A stretch of 64,000 nucleotides of DNA from an uncultured Lachnospiraceae bacterium (GTDB lineage Bacteria; Bacillota; Clostridia; Lachnospirales; Lachnospiraceae): assembly GCA_910586205.1 (NCBI GenBank), contig CAJUGD010000010.1, positions 1 through 64,000 of the forward strand, read 5' to 3'. Within the stretch, counting starts at the first letter, position 1. The number at the start of each line of letters is the position of its first letter. The notes below the pieces were generated by a model. It was not told where the DNA came from. It did no database searches and saw only the letters and a program-made list of their open reading frames with translations. This document shows positions 7,538-15,635 of the stretch, piece by piece. The translations under genes were made by a program, and so were the position numbers.

Positions 7538-7634
7538 GGTATTTTTCTTATTACGGCATATCCTGCCGCCTGCGCCCCATTCCTGTCTGTCACATGCAAT
7601 TCACATTCCAGTGGATGTCCTTTTCATCCATCCG

Positions 7635-9197
7635 TCAATCCGAAAAGGTATACTCCTTAATCTCCCGGACCACATCCAGCACGGTTCCATCCCGGCTCTC
7701 AATAATCCCCACAACCCGGTCCTTAAACTGCACCGGATCTGGCTCCCCTACAATGGCATAAGCCTTATCCCGCAGTTCCTCAATGGTACAGAAAGGCAGC
7801 TTCACATCCTTCATACAGTCAATCAAGTCCTGTCTTCTGGGATTAATGGCGATTCCATAGTCTGTAATCACCACATCCACCGTCTCACCTGGTGTAGTCA
7901 CCGTGGTTACATTGGTACAGATAGCCGGAATCCGTCCCTGCAAAAGAGGCGCAATCACAATGGTGCATTTTGCTCCGGCTGCTGTGTCCGGATGTCCTCC
8001 CTGGGCGCCGGTTATCATACCGTCTGACCCTACAACTACATTACAGTTAAAATGCACATCTACCTCTAAGGAAGCCAGAATCACAAAATCCAGCTTGTTC
8101 ACATAAGCCCCTTTATTAAACGGATCCGCATACTCGGAAGCAGAGATCTCAATATGATTAGGATTGGATTTAATGGACTCAATGGCCCCCATATCAAAAT
8201 CCTGAGTATCCACAATCTTGTTGATCAGCCCCTTGGCCAGCAGATTACACATGGGAGTGGTGATACCTCCGAGCCCCAGCCCCATATGGATGCCTCTCTC
8301 CTCCATGATTTTCCCTAAAGAGATGGTGGAGGCAATAGACGCCCCGCCCACACCAGTCTGATAGGAAAAGCCTTCTTTAAAATAAGGCGTATTGATCACA
8401 AACTGGGTGCAGTAATCCGCCATCATAATCTTTCTCACATCTGTGGTAGGCTTTGCTGCCCCGGTGGCGATCTTGGCTGGATTCCCGATCTCCTCCACCA
8501 CACATACAAAGTCTACCTGGGTCATGGAAATACTGGCCGGAATGTTGGGAAATGGCACCAGACAGTCTGTGATTGCCACCACCTTATCCGCATACTGAGC
8601 ATCCACCATAGCATAGGACAAAACACCGCAATCGCTCTTGCCGCCATTGGCCCGCATATTCCCATACTCATCACAGGTAGGCGCTCCAATAAAAGCTATG
8701 TCAATGTGAACCTCTCCTGACTCCACAGCCCGTACCCGGCCCCCATGAGAGCGCATGATGGCCAGATCCCGCAGCCTTCCAGTAGATATGGCTTCACCAA
8801 TCTTTCCCCGCACGCCGGAGGACTGGATTCCCACAATGGTTCCGTCATCAATATAGGGAACAATCGGGTCATTGGCCTTTCCCAAGGAGCTGGCACAGAT
8901 AGTCAGTCCCTTGATCCCCATGTTATGAATCTCCTCCATAACCATGTTCACCACATAATCCCCTTCCCGGAAATGATGGTGAAACGAAATGGTCATATTG
9001 TCCTTGATCCCGCATTTCACCAGGGCTTCATGGATATTCTCCACCATTTTGCTCCTCTTTGGATCCATCATGGTCCGGGCTTTGGGAGCTGCCTTTACGT
9101 ATTCATAATTATCAAAGGCATAAGCTCCCTTAAAAGCCTCTTTTCCTGTAATCTTCAATACTTCTTCTGGGATTTCTCTACCTACAGCATTTATCAT
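7635..9197 (-). CDS. citF: Citrate lyase alpha subunit (citrate:ACP transferase)
   Basis: 520 residues, the usual CitF length. It transfers the acetyl-thioester acyl carrier from acetate to citrate, giving citryl-ACP, the first step of cytoplasmic citrate fermentation to acetate and oxaloacetate. Conserved stretches include NAVGREIPEEV at the start, the GLTICASSLGKANDPIVPYI region, IGAPTCDEYGNMRANGGKSD and GAQGGHPDTAAGAKCTIVIA near the C-terminus, all typical of the CitF/CoA-transferase fold. The ATG at 9197 is one base after the citE TAA, with GAGGGGG upstream. It is the last gene of the citDEF operon, before the terminator at 7505-7537. Confidence 0.96.
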   Translation of the reverse strand: MINAVGREIPEEVLKITGKEAFKGAYAFDNYEYVKAAPKARTMMDPKRSKMVENIHEALVKCGIKDNMTISFHHHFREGDYVVNMVMEEIHNMGIKGLTICASSLGKANDPIVPYIDDGTIVGIQSSGVRGKIGEAISTGRLRDLAIMRSHGGRVRAVESGEVHIDIAFIGAPTCDEYGNMRANGGKSDCGVLSYAMVDAQYADKVVAITDCLVPFPNIPASISMTQVDFVCVVEEIGNPAKIATGAAKPTTDVRKIMMADYCTQFVINTPYFKEGFSYQTGVGGASIASTISLGKIMEERGIHMGLGLGGITTPMCNLLAKGLINKIVDTQDFDMGAIESIKSNPNHIEISASEYADPFNKGAYVNKLDFVILASLEVDVHFNCNVVVGSDGMITGAQGGHPDTAAGAKCTIVIAPLLQGRIPAICTNVTTVTTPGETVDVVITDYGIAINPRRQDLIDCMKDVKLPFCTIEELRDKAYAIVGEPDPVQFKDRVVGIIESRDGTVLDVVREIKEYTFSD

Positions 9198-9198
9198 C

Positions 9199-10101
9199 TT
9201 ACAGATCCCCCTCATATACGCCTGATGCCTTCGCCAATGCGATAGTCCTCTTAGCTCCATCATAAAATGCAATGTCAATCATCTTGCCGTCCACGGTAAA
9301 TACACCGATGCCCAGCGCCTTCTTTTCCTCAATCTCCCGGACCACTTTCTCCGCGAAAATGATCTCCTTCTGGCTGGGAGTGAATATTTTATGTACAATG
9401 TCAATCTGCCTGGGATTTACAAGGGATTTGCCGTCAAAGCCCATCATTTTGATCATCCGGACTTCCTCCTCAAACACATCCATGGCATCTAAGTTGGTAA
9501 ATACCGTATCCCAGCACTGCACGCCTGCCGCTCTGGCAGCAATAATCATCTGCTGTCTGGCTCCCTGCAGCTCCACTCCGGTTCCTGTGATCACGGTCTG
9601 CAGATCCTTGGTATAATCGCCGCCGCTTAAAGCGATGCCGATGAGACGATCCGAAGACTCACAGACCTCCAGGGCATGCAGCACTCCCTTACAGGACTCC
9701 AAAGCTGCCATGAGAAGGGTAGAGCCTTCCGGACGGCCAAACTCCCTTTCTGCCGCCAAAACATGCTCCTCCACAGTATGTACATCCTGAGCGCACTCTG
9801 TCTTGGCAATACGAATGGTATCTGCACCGCCTGCCACACACACTCGGATATCCTCCTTCCAGTGAGGCGTATCCAGGCCATTGATCCGAACCACCCGCTC
9901 CACGCCGCGGTAATCAATCTCCTGCAAGGCATGATACAAGGAATATCTGGCCGCGTCCTTCTGGTTCTCTGCCACCGCATCCTCCAGATCCAGCATAATG
10001 GAATCTGGTCTATAAATATAAGGATCCTTGATAAGCCCCGGTTTCTGGCAGTTTAAAAACATCATGGAACGTCTCAGTCTTTTTTTGTTCGGATGACTCA
10101 T
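9199..10101 (-). CDS. citE: Citrate lyase beta subunit (citryl-ACP lyase)
   Basis: 300 residues of the HpcH/HpaI-like TIM-barrel CitE family. It cleaves citryl-ACP to oxaloacetate and acetyl-ACP. Visible are RRSMMFLNCQKPGL at the start, DSIMLDLEDAVAENQKDAAR (metal site), VRINGLDTPHWKEDI, the glutamate in LMAALESCKGVLHA and the GGDYTKDL metal-binding segment. The start overlaps the citD stop as ATGA, so the two are translationally coupled. The longer frame upstream is the shadow of citD. Confidence 0.96.
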   Translation of the reverse strand: MSHPNKKRLRRSMMFLNCQKPGLIKDPYIYRPDSIMLDLEDAVAENQKDAARYSLYHALQEIDYRGVERVVRINGLDTPHWKEDIRVCVAGGADTIRIAKTECAQDVHTVEEHVLAAEREFGRPEGSTLLMAALESCKGVLHALEVCESSDRLIGIALSGGDYTKDLQTVITGTGVELQGARQQMIIAARAAGVQCWDTVFTNLDAMDVFEEEVRMIKMMGFDGKSLVNPRQIDIVHKIFTPSQKEIIFAEKVVREIEEKKALGIGVFTVDGKMIDIAFYDGAKRTIALAKASGVYEGDL

Positions 10102-10397
10102 TTGATCACACCTCCCCACGGAAGATTCTCTGTCACACCATTCGAACGGTACACCGCACACTCCACACGTGCCTTTAAGGTACAGTCCAAAGCCCCCTTA
10201 TCTACCACAGTCACCTTGGCGCTTTCTACATCCAGCCGTCCTAATGTTTCCAGAACAACTGCCCGGATCTGTTTTCCAAACTGATGAATCACACTGCTCT
10301 CAATGGAAAGTTCAATCTGACCGTCTCCCGGCTCCACCGTCACCTGGGCATCGCTGGACTCTAAGGTTCCAGCCATAGCCGCTTTCTTAATCTCCAT
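10098..10397 (-). CDS. citD: Citrate lyase gamma subunit (acyl carrier protein)
   Basis: 99 residues. It carries the 2'-(5''-triphosphoribosyl)-3'-dephospho-CoA arm of citrate lyase. Ser14 in MAGTLESSDAQV matches the modified serine of the E. coli protein by position and context. First gene of citDEF, with AGGAGGAGG eight bases before the ATG. No citC (acetate:lyase ligase), citX or citG (prosthetic-group synthesis and transfer) is in the window, so those functions must come from elsewhere. Confidence 0.95.
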   Translation of the reverse strand: MEIKKAAMAGTLESSDAQVTVEPGDGQIELSIESSVIHQFGKQIRAVVLETLGRLDVESAKVTVVDKGALDCTLKARVECAVYRSNGVTENLPWGGVIK

Positions 10398-10456
10398 ATC
10401 CGTCCTCCTCCTTGCATAAATGATATTTAAACCATAAATCCATTTCTACTGTTTAA

Positions 10457-10485
10457 ATTGTATCATGCTCTGCATCATCCGGCAA
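10457..10485 (-). promoter_or_regulatory. Promoter of the citDEF operon
   Basis: On the minus strand, TTGCCG, 17 bases, TACAAT, about 55 bases before the citD start. No regulator gene for citrate (CitB/CitR type) is adjacent. Confidence 0.65.
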
Positions 10486-10549
10486 ATACATATATTGTTA
10501 TGTTTGAGATAAGAAAAATCTTATAAATAGAACGCCAGCCCCCCCCAAT

Positions 10550-10593
10550 GAAAAAGAGAAGCGCAGCAGCAAACGCAGCGCCTCCCTTTTTCT
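10550..10593 (-). terminator. Terminator of the Tad pilus operon
   Basis: A long hairpin starting right at the stop of the last tad gene: GAAAAAG-GAGGCGC-TGC on the minus strand pairs, with a few mismatches, with GC-GCGC-TTCTC-TTTTTC. The arm ends in a T-run. It separates the tad operon from the citDEF promoter. Confidence 0.7.
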
Positions 10594-11112
10594 CTAAAGA
10601 CACATCTTCCAGACAGCCCCCAGGGTACCTGCAAAAATACAGGCCCCAAAGCTGAAATATGCATCCTGGCTTTCCGGCTGATAACTGTGAAATTGCTTTG
10701 TGTACAGCAAATGGGTCAAATAGGTTCCCACTCTCCGGAAAGATTCCCGGCCGTTTCTTTTTAGTATCGTCCGTCCAACGGCAAAAACCCCACCTGTCAG
10801 CACAGAATAAACAATGGTATATCCGCAGAATTTCCATCCTGCCAATGCCCCTACTGCCATGTACAGCTTTACATCCCCTGCTTTCAGCATTCCCAATATC
10901 CAAAACAGAATACACAGGCTCCCCATGCCGAATCCCAGCAAGCTGTCCTTGAGCCCTCCTGTGCCATAAAGCACCAAATTCAAAAAGATTCCTGCCAGCA
11001 CAGCCGGTATGGTGAGCTTATTATAAATTTTATGCCGGATTAAATCTGTTCCCGCTCCCCATCCGGCTGCCAAAACTGCTGCAAGATAGAATATTGGCAG
11101 ATCTGTTCCCAT
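10594..11112 (-). CDS. A24 family prepilin peptidase (TadV/CpaA-like), second of two
   Basis: 172 residues, polytopic membrane protein. It carries the two catalytic aspartates of the type IV prepilin peptidase family: the first in GTDLIRHKIYNKLT near the N-terminus and the second in the KAGDVKLYMAVGAL motif (GxGD-like, here AGD). These enzymes cut the leader of Flp pilin and pseudopilins at the cytoplasmic face. Last gene of the tad operon; the ATG is one base after the phosphatase stop, with GGAGAG upstream. The other peptidase of this family is at 13880. Confidence 0.88.
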   Translation of the reverse strand: MGTDLPIFYLAAVLAAGWGAGTDLIRHKIYNKLTIPAVLAGIFLNLVLYGTGGLKDSLLGFGMGSLCILFWILGMLKAGDVKLYMAVGALAGWKFCGYTIVYSVLTGGVFAVGRTILKRNGRESFRRVGTYLTHLLYTKQFHSYQPESQDAYFSFGACIFAGTLGAVWKMCL

Positions 11113-11113
11113 C

Positions 11114-11887
11114 TTATATCTCTCCTGTTATTTGAACCACGATTGCCGACACATTATCCGAAGCCTTTCCTGGTTCTATCATGCGGCGCAGATACTCCGC
11201 CTTTTCTGCAGCATCAAATTCCCGCTCTCCGAGTATCCGTTCAATCTGGGATGTTTTAAGAGTGTTATAAAGGCCGTCGCTGCAAAGCAAAAAACAGTCT
11301 CCTTCCTCCAGCTCTCCCTCATAATAATTGCTTTCTGGCGCAGAAAACATCCCTATACACATGGTCAGCTTATTTTTCATAACAGAGCGTTTTGCTTCTT
11401 CCTCAGATAATTGATAGTGCCGCATCATCCTGGCTACCAGTGAATGGTCTTCCGTAAGCTGGTACAAGCTTTGGCCACGCAGAAGATATACCCGGCTATC
11501 CCCTACATTTTCAATAAAATACTGGTTTTTATACAGCAGGACCAGGGATAAAGTTGAGCCGGATTTGCATTGCATCTGATGATTAAAAGCAAGAATGGCC
11601 TGATTAATATCCCATATTTCTTGTTCTAACAGCTCCCGGATATCCTCCTTGTGGTCCATATTCTCCCGGACAATATCCGGAAATTCCTCATACCACCAGC
11701 GTTTAAACTGCTCGGTAATATACTGGCTTGTCTGTGCCCCAAAGGATAATCCTCCCATGCCGTCCGCTATCACAGACAGCGCTGCCTCACTGCCTTGTAT
11801 GCTTCCTGTTAAATAAAGAATACTGTCCTGATTATCCGTCCTGATATCACCTTTGTCACTGACGGCTCCATAAGCATATGTAAACAT
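11114..11887 (-). CDS. PP2C family serine/threonine protein phosphatase
   Basis: 257 residues. It contains the PP2C metal-site motifs in order: RTDNQDS near the N-terminus, IADGMGGLSFG, VGDSRVYLLR, LLCSDGLYN, and DNVSAIVV at the end. It should remove phosphate from Ser/Thr in a metal-dependent manner. It follows the FHA protein by a short gap inside the tad operon, so its likely substrates are the FHA partner's ligands or a pilus component. No Ser/Thr kinase is in the window. The start at ATG 11887 rather than GTG 11893 is chosen because AGAGGTG is the probable ribosome binding site; this choice is uncertain. Confidence 0.9.
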   Translation of the reverse strand: MFTYAYGAVSDKGDIRTDNQDSILYLTGSIQGSEAALSVIADGMGGLSFGAQTSQYITEQFKRWWYEEFPDIVRENMDHKEDIRELLEQEIWDINQAILAFNHQMQCKSGSTLSLVLLYKNQYFIENVGDSRVYLLRGQSLYQLTEDHSLVARMMRHYQLSEEEAKRSVMKNKLTMCIGMFSAPESNYYEGELEEGDCFLLCSDGLYNTLKTSQIERILGEREFDAAEKAEYLRRMIEPGKASDNVSAIVVQITGEI

Positions 11888-11899
11888 ACACACCTCTGT

Positions 11900-13840
11900 C
11901 TAATCTTCTCCACAGCGGATTACAAACTCACTGTCTGCCAACATAATCCTGTCCTTGTCGTGAAGCAGGTAAGGGGTATTGCTCTCTATCCGTGTTTTAC
12001 TTCCATTGATATAGGTTCCGTTTTTAGAATTTATGTCAATGACATAATGATGATTGTTCCGAAAAACAAACCTGGCATGAACCTTTCCCACCGTAGCACT
12101 TTTTACCGCAAAATCAACCTGGCTTGCCAGACGCCCGATTATCACACCTTCCGGCATACCCAAAGGAATCTTTATCAGCCTGCCGTTTTCGTAATATTCC
12201 AGATAGGCTGACATTACATCTTCTGAGGCATCGTCCCATAATTGTGTTACCTCTGTATCTGAATCTGTCTCCTGGGCATAATTGGAACCGGAAGGCGGCG
12301 CTGCCTCCCATCTGCCAAACTCCTGTTGGCTGGGCAGCTGACCATAGGGCTGTGATGCCTGCGCTTGGCTGTATGGCTCTGCCATCTGTCCCCCATACGG
12401 CTGCACCCCATACGGCGCCATGGGATTCTGGCCGTATGGCTGATTGGGCTGCATTCCATAGGGCTGCATTGCCTGCGGATCCACTGCAGGGCTGGCTGTA
12501 TTCCCAGAATCCCCTTCTTTTTTTCCTGCCTGCTTTTTCCCTTTGCTACCCTTTGCGCCCTTTCCATTTACATAGATCTCCCGGTACAAGATCACCTCTG
12601 TTAATGCCACAAGAATGACCACCACAAGCACATTATTGACCACGATCTGGCCAAATTCATCTACAAACAAGCCAAAAGAGATCCCTCCTGCCACGATCAG
12701 CATAATCAATGCCTGCGGCAGAAGAAACATTTTTCTGGCTTTTTCCGGATCAAATTCCTTTTCTGTCTTGTTTTCTTTTTTATTTTTCTCTTTTTTCTTT
12801 TCCGGCTTTTGCCCGGTCTTTGCCTTTGGCCTGTCCCCAGGCACTGCCGGAGCTTTCTTTGGCCTTTTCTTTGTGGGACGGCTGTCTTTTTCCTGGGATG
12901 GTTCTGGCTTATTGTTATTCGTTTCCTCTACCCCATACTGCAGGCTATTGGAAAATGCATGGGAATTGCTCCTGTAATCCTGCGCCGGCATTCCTGGCTG
13001 CGGATTCCCTCCATAACCCTGCGCCGGCATTCCTGGCTGCGGATTCCCTCCATAGCCCTGCATGGGCATCCCTGGCTGCGGATTTCCTCCATAGCCCTGC
13101 ACAGGCATCCCTGGCTGCGGATTCCCTCCATAGCCCTGCATAGGCATCCCTGGCTGCGGATTTCCTCCATAGCCCTGCATGGGTATTCCGGACTGAACAT
13201 CCGTATTTTGCCCATATCCATAAGAGGCAAACCCGGAATTTGAATCATTTCCATATCCTCTCCCTGCCTTTTTCTGATCCACCCGTTTTCCCTGATATGG
13301 TTTTAAGCAATTTTCCAGCCGTTCGATGGAAAAGGATGGGTCATTCAATTCCTTCAGCAATACCTGTACCAGATTGTCGCCGGACATTTCCAGCTTGTCA
13401 TGCATAATCAGGTCCGATATCAGCTCTCTCAGTCCCCATTCCTTTGTCTGTTCCACGGGCAGATAGGGAAATGCCGGCCTGCAGGAACCTGGATCTACAT
13501 ATATATAGTCTGGATCCAGCACGATCCCCTCCGCAGGAAGCCGATAAGCAGATGCATCCCGGATTGCCACAATGGCTCCCTCTATCAGATTCAAAAGCTC
13601 CTTTCGTTTGAGCTTTCTCTTTTCTAGCACCTGACTAAGCGGAATCTGGGATGTGATATTATAATAGATCACAGTATCCCCGTCCATAATCTGCCTGGAT
13701 GCAGTCAGAAGATTGGCAATCTCATTTGACATTAAGGTTTCAAGCTGATAATGAATGACTTCCATGTCCGACGGGCACTGCACAGTCATGTAACTGGAAA
13801 CTCCTAATGTTTCATATGATATTTTCAGTTGTTCATTCAT
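11900..13840 (-). CDS. DUF6382 (pseudokinase-like) protein with Gly/Pro/Gln repeats, two membrane helices and C-terminal FHA domain
   Basis: 646 residues. The N-terminal region (about 1-190, DUF6382-type) has segments like KRKELLNLIEGAIVAIRDA and PAEGIVLDPDYIYVDP that resemble the degenerate kinase fold of EssB/YukC; no catalytic kinase residues are seen. Next comes a repeat region (five to six units of GYGGNPQPGMP[MVA]Q), a Lys/Glu-rich linker, two hydrophobic segments (LPQALIMLIVAGGISFGLF, VVNNVLVVVILVALTEVIL), a second Gln/Pro/Tyr-rich stretch, and an FHA domain (about 565-646) with GRLAS, VGKVHARF and NSKNGTYING, the pThr-binding signature. Start at 13840 follows GGAGGGTAGGACT. It sits with a PP2C phosphatase inside the tad operon and probably reads a phosphorylation state at the membrane. 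Confidence 0.85.
   Translation of the reverse strand: MNEQLKISYETLGVSSYMTVQCPSDMEVIHYQLETLMSNEIANLLTASRQIMDGDTVIYYNITSQIPLSQVLEKRKLKRKELLNLIEGAIVAIRDASAYRLPAEGIVLDPDYIYVDPGSCRPAFPYLPVEQTKEWGLRELISDLIMHDKLEMSGDNLVQVLLKELNDPSFSIERLENCLKPYQGKRVDQKKAGRGYGNDSNSGFASYGYGQNTDVQSGIPMQGYGGNPQPGMPMQGYGGNPQPGMPVQGYGGNPQPGMPMQGYGGNPQPGMPAQGYGGNPQPGMPAQDYRSNSHAFSNSLQYGVEETNNNKPEPSQEKDSRPTKKRPKKAPAVPGDRPKAKTGQKPEKKKEKNKKENKTEKEFDPEKARKMFLLPQALIMLIVAGGISFGLFVDEFGQIVVNNVLVVVILVALTEVILYREIYVNGKGAKGSKGKKQAGKKEGDSGNTASPAVDPQAMQPYGMQPNQPYGQNPMAPYGVQPYGGQMAEPYSQAQASQPYGQLPSQQEFGRWEAAPPSGSNYAQETDSDTEVTQLWDDASEDVMSAYLEYYENGRLIKIPLGMPEGVIIGRLASQVDFAVKSATVGKVHARFVFRNNHHYVIDINSKNGTYINGSKTRIESNTPYLLHDKDRIMLADSEFVIRCGED
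12980..13190. repeat. 39-bp tandem repeat, about 5.4 copies, inside the FHA gene
   Basis: Each unit encodes GYGGNPQPGMPxQ on the minus strand, with x being M, V or A. Units differ at only a few bases, so copy number can change in frame by slippage or recombination. Confidence 0.9.
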
Positions 13841-13879
13841 AGTCCTACCCTCCATTGATATAATTCAAAACCAAACGCT

Positions 13880-14494
13880 TTACAAAACCATGTGAATCAC
13901 CATTCCTGCTGCCAGAAACGGCACAAAAGGAAATTCTGTCCTGATATCTTTTCTCCATATCAGAAGCAGGCAAATGCTGTATGCCAGGGATAAAACCATT
14001 GCCAGAAATAAAAGCTGCACTGTATAACCCCAGCCTGCCGTCATGGCTGTCACTCCCAAAATCTTTACATCCCCCATCCCCATCTTTCTTCCCAGAACCC
14101 ATACACAGGCCGACAATACGGCCGTAAACAATATCCCTGTCAAAACCGTCTTTCCCAGCATATCCAGAGGCATGCCCAAGGCTCCCATAAGCATCTGTCC
14201 CGCAAAATAACAGAACAGGATTTCGTCTGGCACGATTCTTTTCTTTCCGTCTACCAATGCCAGTATTCCATACGTGCACAAAAGATCTGCGGACCGCAGC
14301 GCTATCATAGCTTTTCCAGAACCAAACCATACAAAACCATACAACAGCAGGAAGACTCCAAAAAGCACTGCCGTCTGCCTTTCACACCATACCTGGAAGC
14401 AGGAAGCATCCCGCTCCTTCCATATGGAAATCCCCCATGATGCTTTCATTCCTCCTAGCATTGCCTCTGCAGCCAATGTCAGAATTTCCCACAT
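13880..14494 (-). CDS. A24 family prepilin peptidase, first of two
   Basis: 204 residues, strongly hydrophobic with about six membrane segments. Catalytic aspartates of the A24 family are seen in ALVDGKKRIVPDEIL and in the GMGDVKILG motif (canonical GxGD). It should cleave prepilins at the G|xxxxE site present in three neighbouring proteins. The ATG at 14494 is favoured over 14500 because the GGAG lies seven bases ahead. It shares its family with the gene at 10594 but is only distantly similar in sequence, so each may serve different substrates. Confidence 0.87.
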   Translation of the reverse strand: MWEILTLAAEAMLGGMKASWGISIWKERDASCFQVWCERQTAVLFGVFLLLYGFVWFGSGKAMIALRSADLLCTYGILALVDGKKRIVPDEILFCYFAGQMLMGALGMPLDMLGKTVLTGILFTAVLSACVWVLGRKMGMGDVKILGVTAMTAGWGYTVQLLFLAMVLSLAYSICLLLIWRKDIRTEFPFVPFLAAGMVIHMVL

Positions 14495-14516
14495 TATCAT
14501 TCTCCGCCCATCCTTG

Positions 14517-15623
14517 TCAATCGATTTCCTTTGTAATGATCTGAATATCCGGATATTTTTGCTGGATCTCCCTCACTGCCTGATCATAGATTGTCCGGTC
14601 AATTTCCCTTCCCTCTGCTGAGGACGGAATGTAGATAATCAGTTCCTTGCTCTCTATATCATCCTTTTTCAATGTCACCCCGTCATATGTCGTATCCTCA
14701 AAATCTTCCATCTTTCTGCATCGGCGGCTTATTGCCCCTTTGATGCCAGATACACTCTGGTAGCTGGCGTCCCGCAGATCAATGGAATACTCTGCAGAAG
14801 CCTTTCCACTTTCAGAATCATAGGCTGAATATACCGGAAAATGATCCGGAAGATTCCTTACCCCTTCCTGTGACTGAATTGCATTGCCCCGCTTTACCGG
14901 AGCCATTTCCCATACGCTTTTCTCCTCCTTCTTGCTGTCGCTGCTGCCGTCAAAAGCTGAAGATCCGCTCATTCCCCGAATACAGGCACGATTTGCCAGA
15001 TTCATGGAAGGAAGAATATCAATCGGCATAACAGGATCAATGGTATAGCACACAATCAGGTCTATGGTGGAACCATCCTCAAAAAAGCTTGAACTGTTCA
15101 GGTTCAGCCCCTTTAGTCCGCCTTCAACCCTTAATGCCTGAAGCCTTGCGTCTGCCCCGTTTCCCTGTGCATCTGCCCCGATATAGCTTTCCAATAAAGG
15201 CCGGACCACCAGCTCCATAAGCTGTTGGTTTATTTCCTTTCCTGCCTGTCCTAAAAGCATTGCTCCGATATTTTTTATAATTTCGTGAGGGTCTGTGGTC
15301 CCGTTGTATTTTTCCGTAATATTTCCGGAACTAAATTCCTGATAAAACCGAACCAGCTCCTCAATATCCCCATTAAACTGCTTTGTCCTTTCTCCGGTGC
15401 CCTCCTGAATCTGCTGGTTTAAATCATTGATCCCGGATACCTGATACAAATAAGAATACATGGACAGCTCTTTGGCTGTCTGACTGACTGCATGCTGGAT
15501 CAGCCCATACACATAGACAATCCTCATAATATAGAGAATGGTCACAATAATCATCAGAAATACGGAGTAGGAAATACTGGCTTCTATACTCAGCACCCCT
15601 TGTTGACCTTTTTTTCTTCTCAT
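14517..15623 (-). CDS. TadE-like pseudopilin / pilus assembly protein
   Basis: 368 residues. The N-terminus is a short basic leader followed by a prepilin-type site, G9|VLSIEA with Glu at +5, and one hydrophobic helix (SISYSVFLMIIVTILYIM). The rest is extracellular with no recognised fold. This is the layout of TadE/TadF minor pilins, though longer than usual. It should be cleaved by an A24 peptidase and sit at the base or tip of the Flp pilus. It lies between the DUF5702 gene and the first peptidase. Confidence 0.75.
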   Translation of the reverse strand: MRRKKGQQGVLSIEASISYSVFLMIIVTILYIMRIVYVYGLIQHAVSQTAKELSMYSYLYQVSGINDLNQQIQEGTGERTKQFNGDIEELVRFYQEFSSGNITEKYNGTTDPHEIIKNIGAMLLGQAGKEINQQLMELVVRPLLESYIGADAQGNGADARLQALRVEGGLKGLNLNSSSFFEDGSTIDLIVCYTIDPVMPIDILPSMNLANRACIRGMSGSSAFDGSSDSKKEEKSVWEMAPVKRGNAIQSQEGVRNLPDHFPVYSAYDSESGKASAEYSIDLRDASYQSVSGIKGAISRRCRKMEDFEDTTYDGVTLKKDDIESKELIIYIPSSAEGREIDRTIYDQAVREIQQKYPDIQIITKEID

Positions 15624-15635
15624 ATGCTTTTACCT

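Noticed and set aside
7536..8027. Plus-strand frame over citF
   Set aside because: Antisense shadow of a well-conserved gene.
12980..13190. Possible CRISPR array
   Set aside because: The repeats are directly adjacent with no spacers and code for a regular peptide.
12709..13243. Plus-strand repetitive frames over the FHA gene
   Set aside because: They mirror the 39-bp repeat in antisense and have no ribosome binding site; the minus-strand FHA gene explains them.
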